From contig NZ_FPBC01000019.1 of NCBI RefSeq assembly GCF_900116605.1, forward strand, positions 1 to 64,000: a stretch of DNA of 64,000 nt, in the 5' to 3' direction. This document shows, piece after piece, positions 9,229-18,672 of this stretch (positions within the stretch are counted from its first letter, which is position 1; each line of letters begins with the position of its first letter). The notes beneath the pieces were generated by a model. It made no database searches, was not told where the DNA came from, and saw only the letters and a program-made list of their open reading frames with translations. A program made the translations under genes and the position numbers. Source of the DNA: Pseudomonas marincola (GTDB lineage: Bacteria; Pseudomonadota; Gammaproteobacteria; Pseudomonadales; Pseudomonadaceae).

Positions 9229-11550
9229 TTATTCTATCCAGCCACGAACCCAATCCATAACAGAGTCCACCGGCGCTTGAATTCCGCACGCAGAACCGGC
9301 TACTGGCTCACTGCCACGAATATACGGCATCTGCACCGCACCCGGGCAACTCGAATCGGAACCCTGTCCCGTCTTCGGATCAACCCATGCCTGCACCACG
9401 TTATCCGGTTGCGGCATATCCAGCGGCAGCGGGTCGGCCTTAGCCATAAAGCTGGTCCACACCTGCAATGCACCCGTTGCGCCGGTCAGCGGCGTTGGGC
9501 CGTTATCGTCACGTCCCAACCAGACGACCGCGAGCAGATCCTGCCCAAAACCTGCAAACCAACTATCTCGCGAGTCGTTACTGGTACCGGTCTTGCCAGC
9601 CAGATTCAACGAGCGCGGCAACTGGTTGTAAACCGAACGCCCGGTGCCTTCGCGCATCACTCTCTGCATGGCGTTTTGCAGCAGGTAGATTGCACCCGGA
9701 TCGAAGCGCTGCTGAATCTTGTAGGGATAGCGCTTCAACGGCTCGCCTTCGGCGGTCAACACGCTGCGAATCCCGCGCAACGGCGTATTGAAACCACCGT
9801 TGGCCAAGGTTGAATACATATCCGCCACTTCCATCGGGCTCAGGCTACCGGCACCCAACAACATCGACGGATACGCCGGCCATTCGCGCTGCATACCCAG
9901 CCGCTGCAAGGTTTTCAGTACATTCGGCACGCCAACCTGCAAGCCCAGCTTGGCAGTCGACAGGTTGTAAGAGTTGACCAGCCCCTGGTACAGATAGATC
10001 CGTCCATGCGACTTACGGTCGTAGTTTTGCGGGCTCCATACCTGGCCGTCCTGCCCTTTAACCGAGAAGGCTTTATCTTCCATCATGGTCGTCAGGGTGT
10101 ATTCGCTCGGACGCTCCAACGCCGTGAGGTAAACCGCAGGTTTAACCAGCGAGCCGATTGGACGCACCGCATCCAGCGCGCGGTTGAAGCCTGCATAACC
10201 CCGCTGACGGCTGCCAATGAGCGCCTGCACTTCACCGGTTTCCGGATTGGTGACGACCATACCGGCCTCAACCTGATCCACACCTTTGCGCCCTGACAGA
10301 CGCTTGAGCGTGCCGGTGAGCGACTCTTCGGCCTTGATCTGCATGATCGGGTCGAAGCTGGTGAAGATGCGCAGCCCTTCCTCGGTCAAGTCAGCCTCTT
10401 TGTAGTCTTCGCGCAATTGGCGTTTGACCAGATCGAGGAATGCCGGGAATGAACTGTTGGCCATGCTGCCTTTGCTGGTCACGCCCAATGGACGCGCCTT
10501 GGCCGCCGTTGCTTCCTCGACAGAAACCACGCCCTGCTCGGCCAGCATGTCGAGAATCAGGTTACGCCGAACCGTTGCACGCTCAGGATGGCGGCGTGGG
10601 TTGTAATACGTCGGACCCTTGACCATGCCCACCAACAGCGCCATTTGATCAAGCTTAAGCTCGGCAATTGGCTGGCTGAAAAAGTACTGGCTGGCCAGAC
10701 CGAAACCGTGGATCGCACGGTTGCCGTCCTGCCCGAGGAACACTTCGTTGAAGTACGCCTCAAGAATTTCGTTCTTGTCGTAATGCAGCTCCAGCAGCAA
10801 CGCCATCATCGCTTCGGTGGCTTTACGCGTCAGGCTGCGCTCGTTGGTCAGGTAGAAGTTTTTCACCAACTGCTGAGTCAGCGTACTGCCGCCCTGGCGC
10901 AATGCACCTGACGAGGCGTTCACCCAAACGGCGCGGGCGATCGACTTGGGCGACACACCGTGATGCTCAAAGAAGTCGCGGTCTTCAACTGCGACCAGTG
11001 TCTGGATCAGCGTAGGCGGCACCTGGTCGAGCTTGACCAGCACCCGGTCTTCCTGATGCGCCGGATACAGGCCGCCAATCAGCAAGGGTTCCAAGCGAGC
11101 AACCGAGAGTTTGCCACCGCCGACCTGGCTCAGACCGGCAACATAATCACCCGAGAAACGCACATTGACCTTCTGCGAAGGCTCGGCGCTTTCGTAAAAC
11201 TGGAAACCACGGGAATACAGATTGATGCTGTTGCCGTTAACCGACACAGCGCCGGGGCCGGATACGCTGTTCTCGCGCCGGTAGCCCAAGGCATCCAGCT
11301 CTTTGAGGAAGTCGCTTTTCGACAGTTTTTCACCGACGAACAACTCCAGCGGCCGGGCATAAACCTTGGCCGGCACAGTCCAGCGCTTGCCGGAGAATTT
11401 CTCCTGAACAACCGCATCGAGATAAACCGCAAAACCGGCAAAGACTACCAGCCCAACCAGACCAAGCTTTACAGCCCAGCCAAGCCAGGGGCGCGAACCA
11501 CGGGTTTTACGGCGTTTAGAACGGGAACGGGGGGATTTAGGTCGAGTCAT
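9229..11550 (-). CDS. mrcB: Penicillin-binding protein 1B, bifunctional glycosyltransferase/transpeptidase
   Basis: 773 residues. A short basic cytoplasmic tail is followed by one membrane anchor (about 22-45), a UB2H-like regulatory region (about 55-150), GT51 glycosyltransferase with catalytic Glu189 in VEDRDFFEHHG, and a transpeptidase with Ser467-x-x-Lys470, Ser527-x-Asn529 and Lys653-Thr-Gly-Thr656. It polymerises and crosslinks peptidoglycan at the inner membrane. First gene of the mrcB-lpoP-yqcC operon. A TATAAT (11559-11564, minus strand) lies only 8 bp before the ATG with no good Shine-Dalgarno, so the message may have almost no leader. Confidence 0.96.
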   Translation of the reverse strand: MTRPKSPRSRSKRRKTRGSRPWLGWAVKLGLVGLVVFAGFAVYLDAVVQEKFSGKRWTVPAKVYARPLELFVGEKLSKSDFLKELDALGYRRENSVSGPGAVSVNGNSINLYSRGFQFYESAEPSQKVNVRFSGDYVAGLSQVGGGKLSVARLEPLLIGGLYPAHQEDRVLVKLDQVPPTLIQTLVAVEDRDFFEHHGVSPKSIARAVWVNASSGALRQGGSTLTQQLVKNFYLTNERSLTRKATEAMMALLLELHYDKNEILEAYFNEVFLGQDGNRAIHGFGLASQYFFSQPIAELKLDQMALLVGMVKGPTYYNPRRHPERATVRRNLILDMLAEQGVVSVEEATAAKARPLGVTSKGSMANSSFPAFLDLVKRQLREDYKEADLTEEGLRIFTSFDPIMQIKAEESLTGTLKRLSGRKGVDQVEAGMVVTNPETGEVQALIGSRQRGYAGFNRALDAVRPIGSLVKPAVYLTALERPSEYTLTTMMEDKAFSVKGQDGQVWSPQNYDRKSHGRIYLYQGLVNSYNLSTAKLGLQVGVPNVLKTLQRLGMQREWPAYPSMLLGAGSLSPMEVADMYSTLANGGFNTPLRGIRSVLTAEGEPLKRYPYKIQQRFDPGAIYLLQNAMQRVMREGTGRSVYNQLPRSLNLAGKTGTSNDSRDSWFAGFGQDLLAVVWLGRDDNGPTPLTGATGALQVWTSFMAKADPLPLDMPQPDNVVQAWVDPKTGQGSDSSCPGAVQMPYIRGSEPVAGSACGIQAPVDSVMDWVRGWIE

Positions 11551-11667
11551 GGCGCAGCATTATACGCACTTTGTCGCACACAAGCAGGCACCGCTGAGTA
11601 GTTTGCAGCGCCGTCCGTAGCGGCCATAATGAGCCACTACTTTATGAATTCACGCCAAGGATCAACC

Positions 11668-13227
11668 GTGAGCCAAGCCCTGATTGCAGCCCTGCAGAAC
11701 CCTGCTATTTTTCCCCATCCGGTGGAGGCCTTCGAGGTCGTCGAGACTCATATTTCCTGGGTAATTCTGACGGGCGAATACGCCTACAAGATCAAGAAAG
11801 CGGTCAACTTCGGTTTCCTCGACTTCACCGAACTCAGCGCCCGCGAACACTTCTGCAACGAAGAGCTGCGCCTTAATCAGCGTCTGGCCAAAGACCTTTA
11901 CCTGCAAGTGCTGCCGATTACCGGTAGCGTCGAGGCCCCGCAGTTGAATGGCGAAGGCGAGCCCATCGAATACGTGCTGCAAATGCGCCAATTCCCGCAA
12001 AGCCAACTGCTCGGCGAGTTACAGGCACGCGGCGAGCTGGGCACAGAGCACATCGACGCCTTGGCGAAAATCATCGCAGACTTCCATCTCAGCGCCCCGC
12101 GCGTGCCGCAAGAGCATGAACTGGGCACAGCAGAAGCGGCGATGGCGCCGGTGATGCAGAACTTCGAGCAAGCCCGCGCGATGCTCACCGACAAAGCTGA
12201 TCTTGAGCAGCTTGATGCATTGCAGGCCTGGGCCGAAAGCAGCTATGAGCGCCTCAAGCCTCTGCTCGCCTCACGCAAGGCTGACGGCTTTATCCGTGAA
12301 TGCCACGGGGATGTGCATCTTGGCAATGCCACCGTATTCAATGGTCAGGTCACGTTGTTCGACTGCATTGAGTTCAACGAGCCGTTCCGCCTGACCGACA
12401 TCACAGCTGATGCCGCCTTTTTGGCCATGGACCTTGAAGACCGTGGTCTCAAGTGCCTGGCGCGACGTTTCGTCAACGGCTGGCTTGAGCACACGGGCGA
12501 TTACGCCGCGCTGGAACTGATGAACTTCTACAAGGCTTATCGCGCGATGGTGCGTGGCAAGGTCAGTTTGTTCCGTCTGGGGCAGGAGCAAAGCGCAGTC
12601 GAGCGCGCCGTAATCCTGCGCCAGTACCGCCGTTATGCCGCCTTAGCCGAGAGCTACAGCGCTATTCCGTCGCGTTTCATGGCTATCACCCATGGCGTGT
12701 CTGCGGTCGGCAAAAGTCAGGTCGCCATGCGTTTGGTTGAAGCAATGGGCGCCATTCGCCTACGCTCGGATGTCGAACGCAAGCGCCTGTTCGGTGAGCA
12801 GCAGGCTGACGGCAACGCCTTGGACAGCGGCATTTACACCGCCGACGCCTCTGCAGCTACTTATGCACATCTGCACAAACTGGCCAGCGCCGCGCTGCAT
12901 GCCGGCTACCCGGTTGTGGTCGATGCCACTTATCTCAAGCAAGTGCAGCGCCAAGCGGCGTGCAGTGTTGCCGAGGAAACCGGCGTTCCATTCCTGATTC
13001 TCGACTGCCAGGCTCCGGAGCAAGTAATTGCCGGCTGGCTCGCACAGCGCCAAGCTGAAGGACAGGACCCATCCGACGCCACACTGGAAGTCGTGCAGGC
13101 GCAGCAAGCCAACCGAGAAGCCTTGACCGAAGAAGAGCGCGTTCACAGCAAGCTGGTTGAAACCAACAGCAGCGCTAGCCTCGATGGGCTGGTGGCCCGC
13201 ATCCGCCAACGCCTGCCAGGCCTCTGA
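11668..13227 (+). CDS. Two-domain kinase: aminoglycoside-phosphotransferase-like plus AAA/P-loop kinase
   Basis: 519 residues from a GTG preceded by AAGGATC. An upstream ATG adds 13 non-conserved residues. The N-terminal half is a protein-kinase-like phosphotransferase fold with HGDVHLGN near residue 213 (catalytic loop) and DCIEFN near 231 (metal-binding Asp). The C-terminal half carries a Walker A (GVSAVGKS near 343-350) and a zeta-toxin/gluconate-kinase-like fold. The same fusion sits upstream of the cbpA region in P. aeruginosa (PA4701). The substrate is unknown. Single-gene unit, divergent from mrcB. Confidence 0.85.
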   Translation: MSQALIAALQNPAIFPHPVEAFEVVETHISWVILTGEYAYKIKKAVNFGFLDFTELSAREHFCNEELRLNQRLAKDLYLQVLPITGSVEAPQLNGEGEPIEYVLQMRQFPQSQLLGELQARGELGTEHIDALAKIIADFHLSAPRVPQEHELGTAEAAMAPVMQNFEQARAMLTDKADLEQLDALQAWAESSYERLKPLLASRKADGFIRECHGDVHLGNATVFNGQVTLFDCIEFNEPFRLTDITADAAFLAMDLEDRGLKCLARRFVNGWLEHTGDYAALELMNFYKAYRAMVRGKVSLFRLGQEQSAVERAVILRQYRRYAALAESYSAIPSRFMAITHGVSAVGKSQVAMRLVEAMGAIRLRSDVERKRLFGEQQADGNALDSGIYTADASAATYAHLHKLASAALHAGYPVVVDATYLKQVQRQAACSVAEETGVPFLILDCQAPEQVIAGWLAQRQAEGQDPSDATLEVVQAQQANREALTEEERVHSKLVETNSSASLDGLVARIRQRLPGL

Positions 13228-13241
13228 TTTAGTCGCCCTTT

Positions 13242-13270
13242 AGCGCCGGGGCAGAATCTGCCCCGGCGCT
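13242..13270 (+). terminator. Strong hairpin after the kinase gene
   Basis: A 13-14-bp stem AGCGCCGGGGCAGA / TGCCCCGGCGCT lies 15 bp past the stop. No T-run follows, so it could terminate weakly or only protect the transcript end. Confidence 0.55.
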
Positions 13271-13493
13271 CCCCTCCTCAGATCAAGCCCCTCCAAGCCA
13301 ACTTTGGCAACGTCTCGACCGCCTCTAAAAATCCTGCCTCAAGCAGCTCTTTGTCAGTTTCACGCTGCCCCCAGCCTTTCGGTGAGAGCCGGCAATAGCA
13401 AAAAGCCACACCTGCGCGATTGGCCGCTACACTTAATGGGTAAGCACCGTTCCTCTTCCCCAACACGTACGCTTGGCGACGCACGGAGGCGCA

Positions 13494-13766
13494 ATGAACG
13501 ATGAATTGCAGCAGATGAAAAATCTCGGCAAGACCTCAGCGCAATGGCTGCATGCCTCGGGAATTCACAGTGCCAACGATTTACGCCGGCTTGGCGCCGT
13601 CAGCGCTTACCGGGCGGTGCGTGCACGCGGTTTTCGCGCCTCGAAAGTGTTGCTCTATGCAATTGAAGGCGCACTCCTTGATGTGCACTGGAGTCAACTA
13701 CCTCCGACGCTAAAAGCCGAGCTGAGCGGACAGTTGGACGACCCTGTGACCCGCAATAAGAGCTAG
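13494..13766 (+). CDS. TfoX C-terminal-domain protein
   Basis: 90 residues; GGAGG seven bases before the ATG. The whole protein is a TfoX/Sxy C-terminal (helix-hairpin-helix-like) domain: MKNLGKTSAQWLHASGIHSANDLRRLG, then RGFRASKVLLYAIEGALLDVHW. It lacks the TfoX N-terminal domain, so it is not a full competence regulator. The function of stand-alone versions is unknown. It precedes cbpA on the same strand with about 100 bp between them. Confidence 0.85.
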   Translation: MNDELQQMKNLGKTSAQWLHASGIHSANDLRRLGAVSAYRAVRARGFRASKVLLYAIEGALLDVHWSQLPPTLKAELSGQLDDPVTRNKS

Positions 13767-13868
13767 CTCACAACCTCCAACGTGAGAGATTTACCTGCTG
13801 ACTGTGGACGCCTATCGTTTTCCTCAAGTCAGGGCATTCGTCCGCCAGCCAGCCAAGGAATTGCACTC

Positions 13869-14666
13869 ATGTACCTACTCGGTGAACAACCGATCTACGC
13901 CGAACAACTCATCAGGAAGTTGCAGCAGATTCCCACCCAGCTACTTGCCGGTCTCGATCCAAGTGGCCCGGTCATCAAGCTTGAGCGCAGTGATGACCTC
14001 ACACTGGAGTTACCGAGAACGGAGTTGTTTCTGATCGAGCACGGTCTGTTGCACGCCGCCGTCGATCAACACCCGCTGTTCTACCTGCAGCAAGGTGACC
14101 TGCTCGGCTTGCGCCAGAATATCGAATTCCCGCCAACGCATTACAGCAGCGAAGATCCGGTGGCTCTGCTCCCGTATTCGCGCAGTGAGGTGCTCAAGCA
14201 CATTCACGCCGATGAGCAGCGTCAGGAGTTATTCCTGCAATACCTGATCGGCCACACCGTTTTACTCTGCGAGGCGCTGGCGTGCCTCAAGCAACCAGAA
14301 ATTCGCACCGCGACAGGGTTTCAGCACTTTGCTGCCGGCGAAGAACTGCTGCACCAGGGCGATGATGCCGACGACGTGTTCATCATTATCGAGGGCCAGG
14401 CCGACGCCTATGTCGACGGGCACAAGGTTGGCGACGTCAAGAAAGATGAAATCTTTGGCGCTATGGCGGTGTTCACCCAAGAAAAACGCAGCGCGACAAT
14501 TATCGCCGTCGAGCCGTGCACGGTAATGGTCATTCCCAAGGATCAGTTCATCACCCTGATGCATAACAACCCGCGCATCGCCCACAGTCTGGTCGAGAGC
14601 ATGGCCCGGCGCATCGACCTGCTGAACAAGGAAATCACCCAGTTGCGCGCCGCGGCGCTCAAGTGA
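13869..14666 (+). CDS. cbpA: Cyclic-nucleotide-binding protein (CbpA-like)
   Basis: 265 residues from MYLLGEQPI, preceded by AAGGA. An open frame continues 29 codons upstream without homology. The N-terminal part (1-150) has no domain I recognise. The C-terminal cNMP-binding fold (about 150-255) has a phosphate-binding cassette FGAMAVF followed by KRSATIIA, whose Arg normally contacts the cyclic phosphate. No DNA-binding domain follows, so it is not a CRP-type regulator. In P. aeruginosa, CbpA (PA4704) is a Vfr/cAMP-controlled protein in this same position beside prrF and phu genes. Confidence 0.8.
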   Translation: MYLLGEQPIYAEQLIRKLQQIPTQLLAGLDPSGPVIKLERSDDLTLELPRTELFLIEHGLLHAAVDQHPLFYLQQGDLLGLRQNIEFPPTHYSSEDPVALLPYSRSEVLKHIHADEQRQELFLQYLIGHTVLLCEALACLKQPEIRTATGFQHFAAGEELLHQGDDADDVFIIIEGQADAYVDGHKVGDVKKDEIFGAMAVFTQEKRSATIIAVEPCTVMVIPKDQFITLMHNNPRIAHSLVESMARRIDLLNKEITQLRAAALK

Positions 14667-14722
14667 GAAACCTGCCGAAATACAGCCAAAAAACTTAATT
14701 GAGAATAAATCGCATTAGACTG

Positions 14723-14750
14723 TTGACACGCAAATGATAATTGTTATTAT
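14723..14750 (+). promoter_or_regulatory. prrF promoter with embedded Fur box
   Basis: TTGACA (14723-14728) and TATTAT (14745-14750) are 16 bp apart. The spacer and -10 are covered by CAAATGATAATTGTTATT (14731-14748), a clear match to the Fur consensus. Iron-loaded Fur would block RNA polymerase; iron starvation induces. Confidence 0.88.
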
Positions 14751-14756
14751 TAACTC

Positions 14757-14871
14757 AACTGGTCGCGAGATCAGCTGATAAGCTCAAGAGACCTTCAGTC
14801 GGACTCTTCAGATTATCTCCTCATCAGGCTAATCACGGTTTTTGACCCGGCACTTTGCCGGGTCTTTTTTT
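14757..14871 (+). ncRNA. prrF: PrrF iron-responsive small RNA
   Basis: About 115 nt, starting AACTGGTCGCGAGATCAG. It contains the conserved antisense core ATTATCTCCTCATCAGGC (about 14812-14829) and ends in a GACCCGGC/GCCGGGTC hairpin with a seven-T tract (14844-14871). This matches the P. aeruginosa PrrF sequence as I remember it in order, core and length. PrrF represses mRNAs of iron-rich proteins when iron is scarce, the Pseudomonas counterpart of RyhB. Only one copy is present, whereas P. aeruginosa has a tandem pair here. The rest of the 14667-15077 gap shows no other feature. Confidence 0.93.
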
Positions 14872-15077
14872 GCCTGCGATTTATCCGCGCCGTAATCACT
14901 TAGGTATCTGAGTTGTCGAAGATGTGGCGCAACCCGCGAGCGCGCAAGTCACGTTAGGGCGGCAAGACGCTTCTGCGTGCAAGCTGCACTAATGAGATCG
15001 GAATGGGTAGCGGACTGCGCAGAGTTGCGCTGAAGGGCTGCGACCCCACGACGAATTGCTCGCCGCGGGGGACTAGG

Positions 15078-15971
15078 TTATGGCTTACGCAGTTTGGCGC
15101 AATGGTCCTGCTCTGGCGTGGCGGCGGTGTACCAGACAAAGTCGGACTGCTGAGCGGTCACCGTGCGCCCTACTTCTGCCAGCGTCAGCACACGAGTCTG
15201 CGCGCTGTCGCCAAGGTCTTGCAGATGCAGCGGCACGCCCAGATCACGGCGCACGTGAAAGGCCCCGGCAAACAGGATGCTGGGCTGTGGTGCGGCTTTA
15301 ATCTGCTCGGCCATGCGTCGGTCACGCTGCTGCTGAATGGCTAACATCGGCGGCATTTGCGATTCTGGCAGCAGCCCGCAATGCGACTCACGAATGTCAT
15401 CCTGCAGCGCTGTGCGCACGCTGGCAGCGGTAGAAGCTGAGCCAACCAACGGCGGAGGCTGACGATACACCGCCATGATTTCTTCACGGTCGAGGTTAGC
15501 TGCCAATAACGGATAAGGCTGTACCAAGGCGTAGCGCACGATAGGCCCGTAGTAGTTCCAGTCCCAGCCCTCCTTCCAGCTCAACGCCTTGGCTAAATCT
15601 GCCGGTGGCTGATTGGCTTGAGTCGCAGCGCGGCTGCTGTCCACAGCCCCCTGCTGGCTTGGGGTAAGCATTTCCAGCAACAGGCTGCCTGTTGGCCGGT
15701 ACTGGGCCAGGGCTTTGAGCAACCATAGCTGCAAGGCGTGATGATCAGGGTTATCGTGCTGCTCGCCAACCAGTACATGCCCGGCCGTTGCCAACTCATC
15801 AACCAGCTGTTGAGGGCTGATCTGCTGGCCACTGCGCAGATCAATAATTACCCCGAGTTGAGCATGCTCGCGCCCTTGCGGGCTCTGCCAGTCAGGAACC
15901 GCAGGGACTGTTGGGCGCACGGACTGACAACCCGCCAAAAACAGCAAAAGCAACGTGATAGCTATACGCAC
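15078..15971 (-). CDS. phuW: PhuW, ChaN-family heme-binding lipoprotein
   Basis: 297 residues. The lipobox LAGC puts the lipidated residue at Cys15. A ChaN/DUF399 domain follows, with GEQHDNPDHHALQL near residue 69 and AGAFHVRRDLGVPLHL near the end. ChaN of Campylobacter binds heme between two monomers; a heme-related role here is inferred from family and position. Last gene of the minus-strand heme operon, 10 bp after phuV. It sits tail to tail with prrF, as in P. aeruginosa (PA4705). Confidence 0.87.
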   Translation of the reverse strand: MRIAITLLLLFLAGCQSVRPTVPAVPDWQSPQGREHAQLGVIIDLRSGQQISPQQLVDELATAGHVLVGEQHDNPDHHALQLWLLKALAQYRPTGSLLLEMLTPSQQGAVDSSRAATQANQPPADLAKALSWKEGWDWNYYGPIVRYALVQPYPLLAANLDREEIMAVYRQPPPLVGSASTAASVRTALQDDIRESHCGLLPESQMPPMLAIQQQRDRRMAEQIKAAPQPSILFAGAFHVRRDLGVPLHLQDLGDSAQTRVLTLAEVGRTVTAQQSDFVWYTAATPEQDHCAKLRKP

Positions 15972-15980
15972 GCGAACTCC

Positions 15981-16748
15981 TTAGCGAGCAATAATCAGCG
16001 GATGGCCGCGCTCTGGGTGCTTATGCACCAGCACTTCGAGCCCGAATACAGATTGCAGCAATTCGGCCTGCAACACCTCTTCAGGTTTCCCCATTGCACG
16101 CGGCACGCCGCGTTCAAGCAACAGTAAGCGATCGCAATAGCGCGCAGCCAGATTCAAGTCATGCAGAATCACCATCACGGCTGCACCTTGCTCAGCAAAC
16201 CTGCGGGTGGCTTGCAAGGTAACGTGTTGGTGCAAGGGATCTAGCATCGAGGTCGGCTCGTCCAGTAATAACGTCTGGCCTATTCCACCAGGCCAAAGTT
16301 GCGCCAACACCCGCGCCAGATGGACCCGCTGACGCTCGCCTCCCGACAGCGCCAGATAACTGCGCGCGAGTAAATGTTGCGCATCTGCCGCAGCCAGTGC
16401 CTGGCCGATGATTTGCTGATCGCGCTCACGCCCGGTGGCATGCGGCAAACGCCCCATGCCGACAACTTCTTCGACCTTGAACGCAAAATTGAGCGTGGAC
16501 GATTGCGGCAATACGGCCAAACGCTGCGCTCGCTCTACACCTTGCCAGTCGCTTAACTCGCGCTGGTCGAGTTTCACCGAACCGGCTGAAACCGCCAGCT
16601 CACCGCAAAGCGCTGCGAGCAATGTACTCTTGCCCGCGCCGTTTGGCCCAAGCACGCCCAACACTTGGCCCGGCACCAGCTCAAGGCTGACCTGCTCAAG
16701 CACACGGCTATCACCGCGCTGCACATTTATTGAGTCTGCGCGTAGCAT
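15981..16748 (-). CDS. phuV: Heme ABC transporter ATPase
   Basis: 255 residues with a complete ABC cassette: Walker [10 protein letters not shown] (34-42), Q-loop Gln82, signature LSGGERQRV (134-142) and Walker B LLLDEP (160-165). It energises import of periplasmic heme through PhuU. The ATG overlaps the phuU stop by one base. Also annotated hmuV in other genera. Confidence 0.95.
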   Translation of the reverse strand: MLRADSINVQRGDSRVLEQVSLELVPGQVLGVLGPNGAGKSTLLAALCGELAVSAGSVKLDQRELSDWQGVERAQRLAVLPQSSTLNFAFKVEEVVGMGRLPHATGRERDQQIIGQALAAADAQHLLARSYLALSGGERQRVHLARVLAQLWPGGIGQTLLLDEPTSMLDPLHQHVTLQATRRFAEQGAAVMVILHDLNLAARYCDRLLLLERGVPRAMGKPEEVLQAELLQSVFGLEVLVHKHPERGHPLIIAR

Positions 16749-17785
16749 CAGGCACGCCCCCGCAACAACAGGTAAATAAAGAACGGAGCACCAATAAGCG
16801 CGGTGACAATCCCAATCGGCAATTCAGCCGGAGCTAACAGCAGGCGTGCGATCAGGTCGGCAAACAGCAGCAAACTGGCGCCCGCCAACGCCGAGGCTGG
16901 CAGCAACACGCGATGATCCGGCCCGACCAGCAAGCGCACCAAATGCGGAACCACCAAGCCGATAAAACCGATCATCCCCGCTGCAGCTACCGCCGCGCCC
17001 ACGCCGAGAGCAGTACAGAACACCAGCTCACGCTTGACCCGCTCAACCGGAAACCCCAGATGCCGCGCTTCCGACTCACCCAGCAACAGCGCATTCAATG
17101 CTTTAGCCCGGCGTGGCAACCATAAGGCCACCGCGAAAGTGACCAATAGCAGCGGCCAGAGTCGTGCATAACTGGCGCCATTGAGGCTGCCCAGATTCCA
17201 GAAGGTCAGCGTACGCAGGGTCGCATCATCAGCCAGGTAGGTGAACAAACCGATCACCGCGCCTGCCAATGCCGTGAGCGCGATGCCCGCCAAGAGCATG
17301 GTCGCCACACTGGTTTGGCCGTCACGTCTGCCGAGCCGGTAAACCAGCGCAGTGACGCCCAGCCCGCCGGCGAAGGCAAACACTGAAAGCAAATACGGCG
17401 CGAACGCCTCGGGTATCCCGCCGAACAAACTGCCGCCGACTATCGCTATGGCCGCACCGAGTGCCGCGCCGCTGGAAACACCGATCAAACCGGGGTCGGC
17501 AAGCGGATTACGAAACAGCCCTTGCATGGCCACGCCGCATAACGCCAATACCGCGCCCACCGATAATCCGAGCAGCGTCCGCGGCATGCGAATCTGGCCA
17601 ATAATCAATTGCGCCTGCTCTAACGTGTCGTCGCCTACCGGCACGCCAACCAGCCGTAACAGCGCTTGCAAGCTGTCCAGCAGGTGCAAGCTGACTGGCC
17701 CCAGTGCGAGGGACAAGAAGAATGCGAGTGCAAGCAATACGCCCAGTGCGATGAACAGTGAGCGCGGTCGGAGGACTGGATTCAT
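16748..17785 (-). CDS. phuU: Heme ABC transporter permease (FecCD family)
   Basis: 345 residues, about nine to ten membrane helices. FecCD landmarks include [39 protein letters not shown] and the [15 protein letters not shown] cytoplasmic coupling region. Forms the inner-membrane channel for heme with PhuV and binding protein PhuT. It overlaps phuT by 4 bp (ATGA) and phuV by 1 bp. Synonym hmuU. Confidence 0.95.
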   Translation of the reverse strand: MNPVLRPRSLFIALGVLLALAFFLSLALGPVSLHLLDSLQALLRLVGVPVGDDTLEQAQLIIGQIRMPRTLLGLSVGAVLALCGVAMQGLFRNPLADPGLIGVSSGAALGAAIAIVGGSLFGGIPEAFAPYLLSVFAFAGGLGVTALVYRLGRRDGQTSVATMLLAGIALTALAGAVIGLFTYLADDATLRTLTFWNLGSLNGASYARLWPLLLVTFAVALWLPRRAKALNALLLGESEARHLGFPVERVKRELVFCTALGVGAAVAAAGMIGFIGLVVPHLVRLLVGPDHRVLLPASALAGASLLLFADLIARLLLAPAELPIGIVTALIGAPFFIYLLLRGRA

Positions 17786-18672
17786 AAGTTGGCGTGGGCT
17801 TCAACAAGCAAAGGTTGGCTGGCAGGATAAAAGGCTGCAGACAAGGCCGCCAGCCCTTCCGGCAAACGCGGCCCCAGCCCACCGACTAACAGCGTCGGGT
17901 CCAGCACCACAATCCGCCCGGCCTTTGCCGCGCGGGTGGCCGCTAGCGCCGGGTTACTTTTCAACAAGGCTTGCTTGGCCTCATCACCGCGCAAGCGCCG
18001 ATCCGCCACAATCAATACTTCAGGGTCGAGCGCCAGCAAGGCCTCATTAGATATACCTTTATAACTGGCGTGGGTCGCCACGTTGTGACCTCCGGCCTGC
18101 TCGATCAGCCAATTCGCACCGGTATCAACACCAGCTGCCATTGGATTACCGCCGGCATTACCCAGCAGCAACAATACCCGTGGCGCCGCCTGCTTACTTT
18201 GCGCGGCGCTCACCCATTGTGCCTGACGATTTAACTGTTGCTGGTAGTGCGCAAACACTTCCTGCGCCTTGGCTTCATCGCCCAGCAAACTGCCAAGGCG
18301 CTGCAAATTATGCTCAAGTACGGTTACATCCGACTTGGCGGACAAGGTTTCGATGCGCACCCCTGCCGCACTCAGTTGCTCAAGCACCGGCGGCGGGCCC
18401 ATCTCTTCCGTGCCGACCAGCACGTCGGCATTGAGCGACAAGATACCTTCAGCAGACAGCTGACGCTGATAACCCACGCTCGGTAATTTGGTCACTGTTG
18501 CAGGGTGCTGACTGGTGGTGTCGACGCCAACCAGCTTGCTCTCACCGCCCAATACCACAACCCACTCGGTTAACGAGCCGCCGGCGCTGAGCCAGCGTTG
18601 CGGCAAGGTTTCAGCGCCGAACGCAGCGGCCGGCATGATCAGGCTCAACAATATAGAAAGACTAAGGCGCAT
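17782..18672 (-). CDS. phuT: Periplasmic heme-binding protein
   Basis: 296 residues from MRLSLSILLSLIM, which gives a clean Sec signal peptide ending AAAFGA. An upstream in-frame start would put 12 polar residues in front. Class III periplasmic-binding fold: SAGGSLTEWVVVLGG, VGYQRQLSAEGILSL, then the long helix and the second lobe with VAGVDTGANWLIEQAGG. Hands heme from the outer-membrane receptor to PhuUV. Its start overlaps the end of exbD by 11 bp. Synonym hmuT. Confidence 0.92.
   Translation of the reverse strand: MRLSLSILLSLIMPAAAFGAETLPQRWLSAGGSLTEWVVVLGGESKLVGVDTTSQHPATVTKLPSVGYQRQLSAEGILSLNADVLVGTEEMGPPPVLEQLSAAGVRIETLSAKSDVTVLEHNLQRLGSLLGDEAKAQEVFAHYQQQLNRQAQWVSAAQSKQAAPRVLLLLGNAGGNPMAAGVDTGANWLIEQAGGHNVATHASYKGISNEALLALDPEVLIVADRRLRGDEAKQALLKSNPALAATRAAKAGRIVVLDPTLLVGGLGPRLPEGLAALSAAFYPASQPLLVEAHANL

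Noticed and set aside
13278-13484. 68-codon minus-strand frame between the kinase and the TfoX-domain gene
   Set aside because: Only a GTG start without RBS, rare AGG codons and no recognised homology. Its C-terminal part looks somewhat protein-like, so it cannot be fully excluded.
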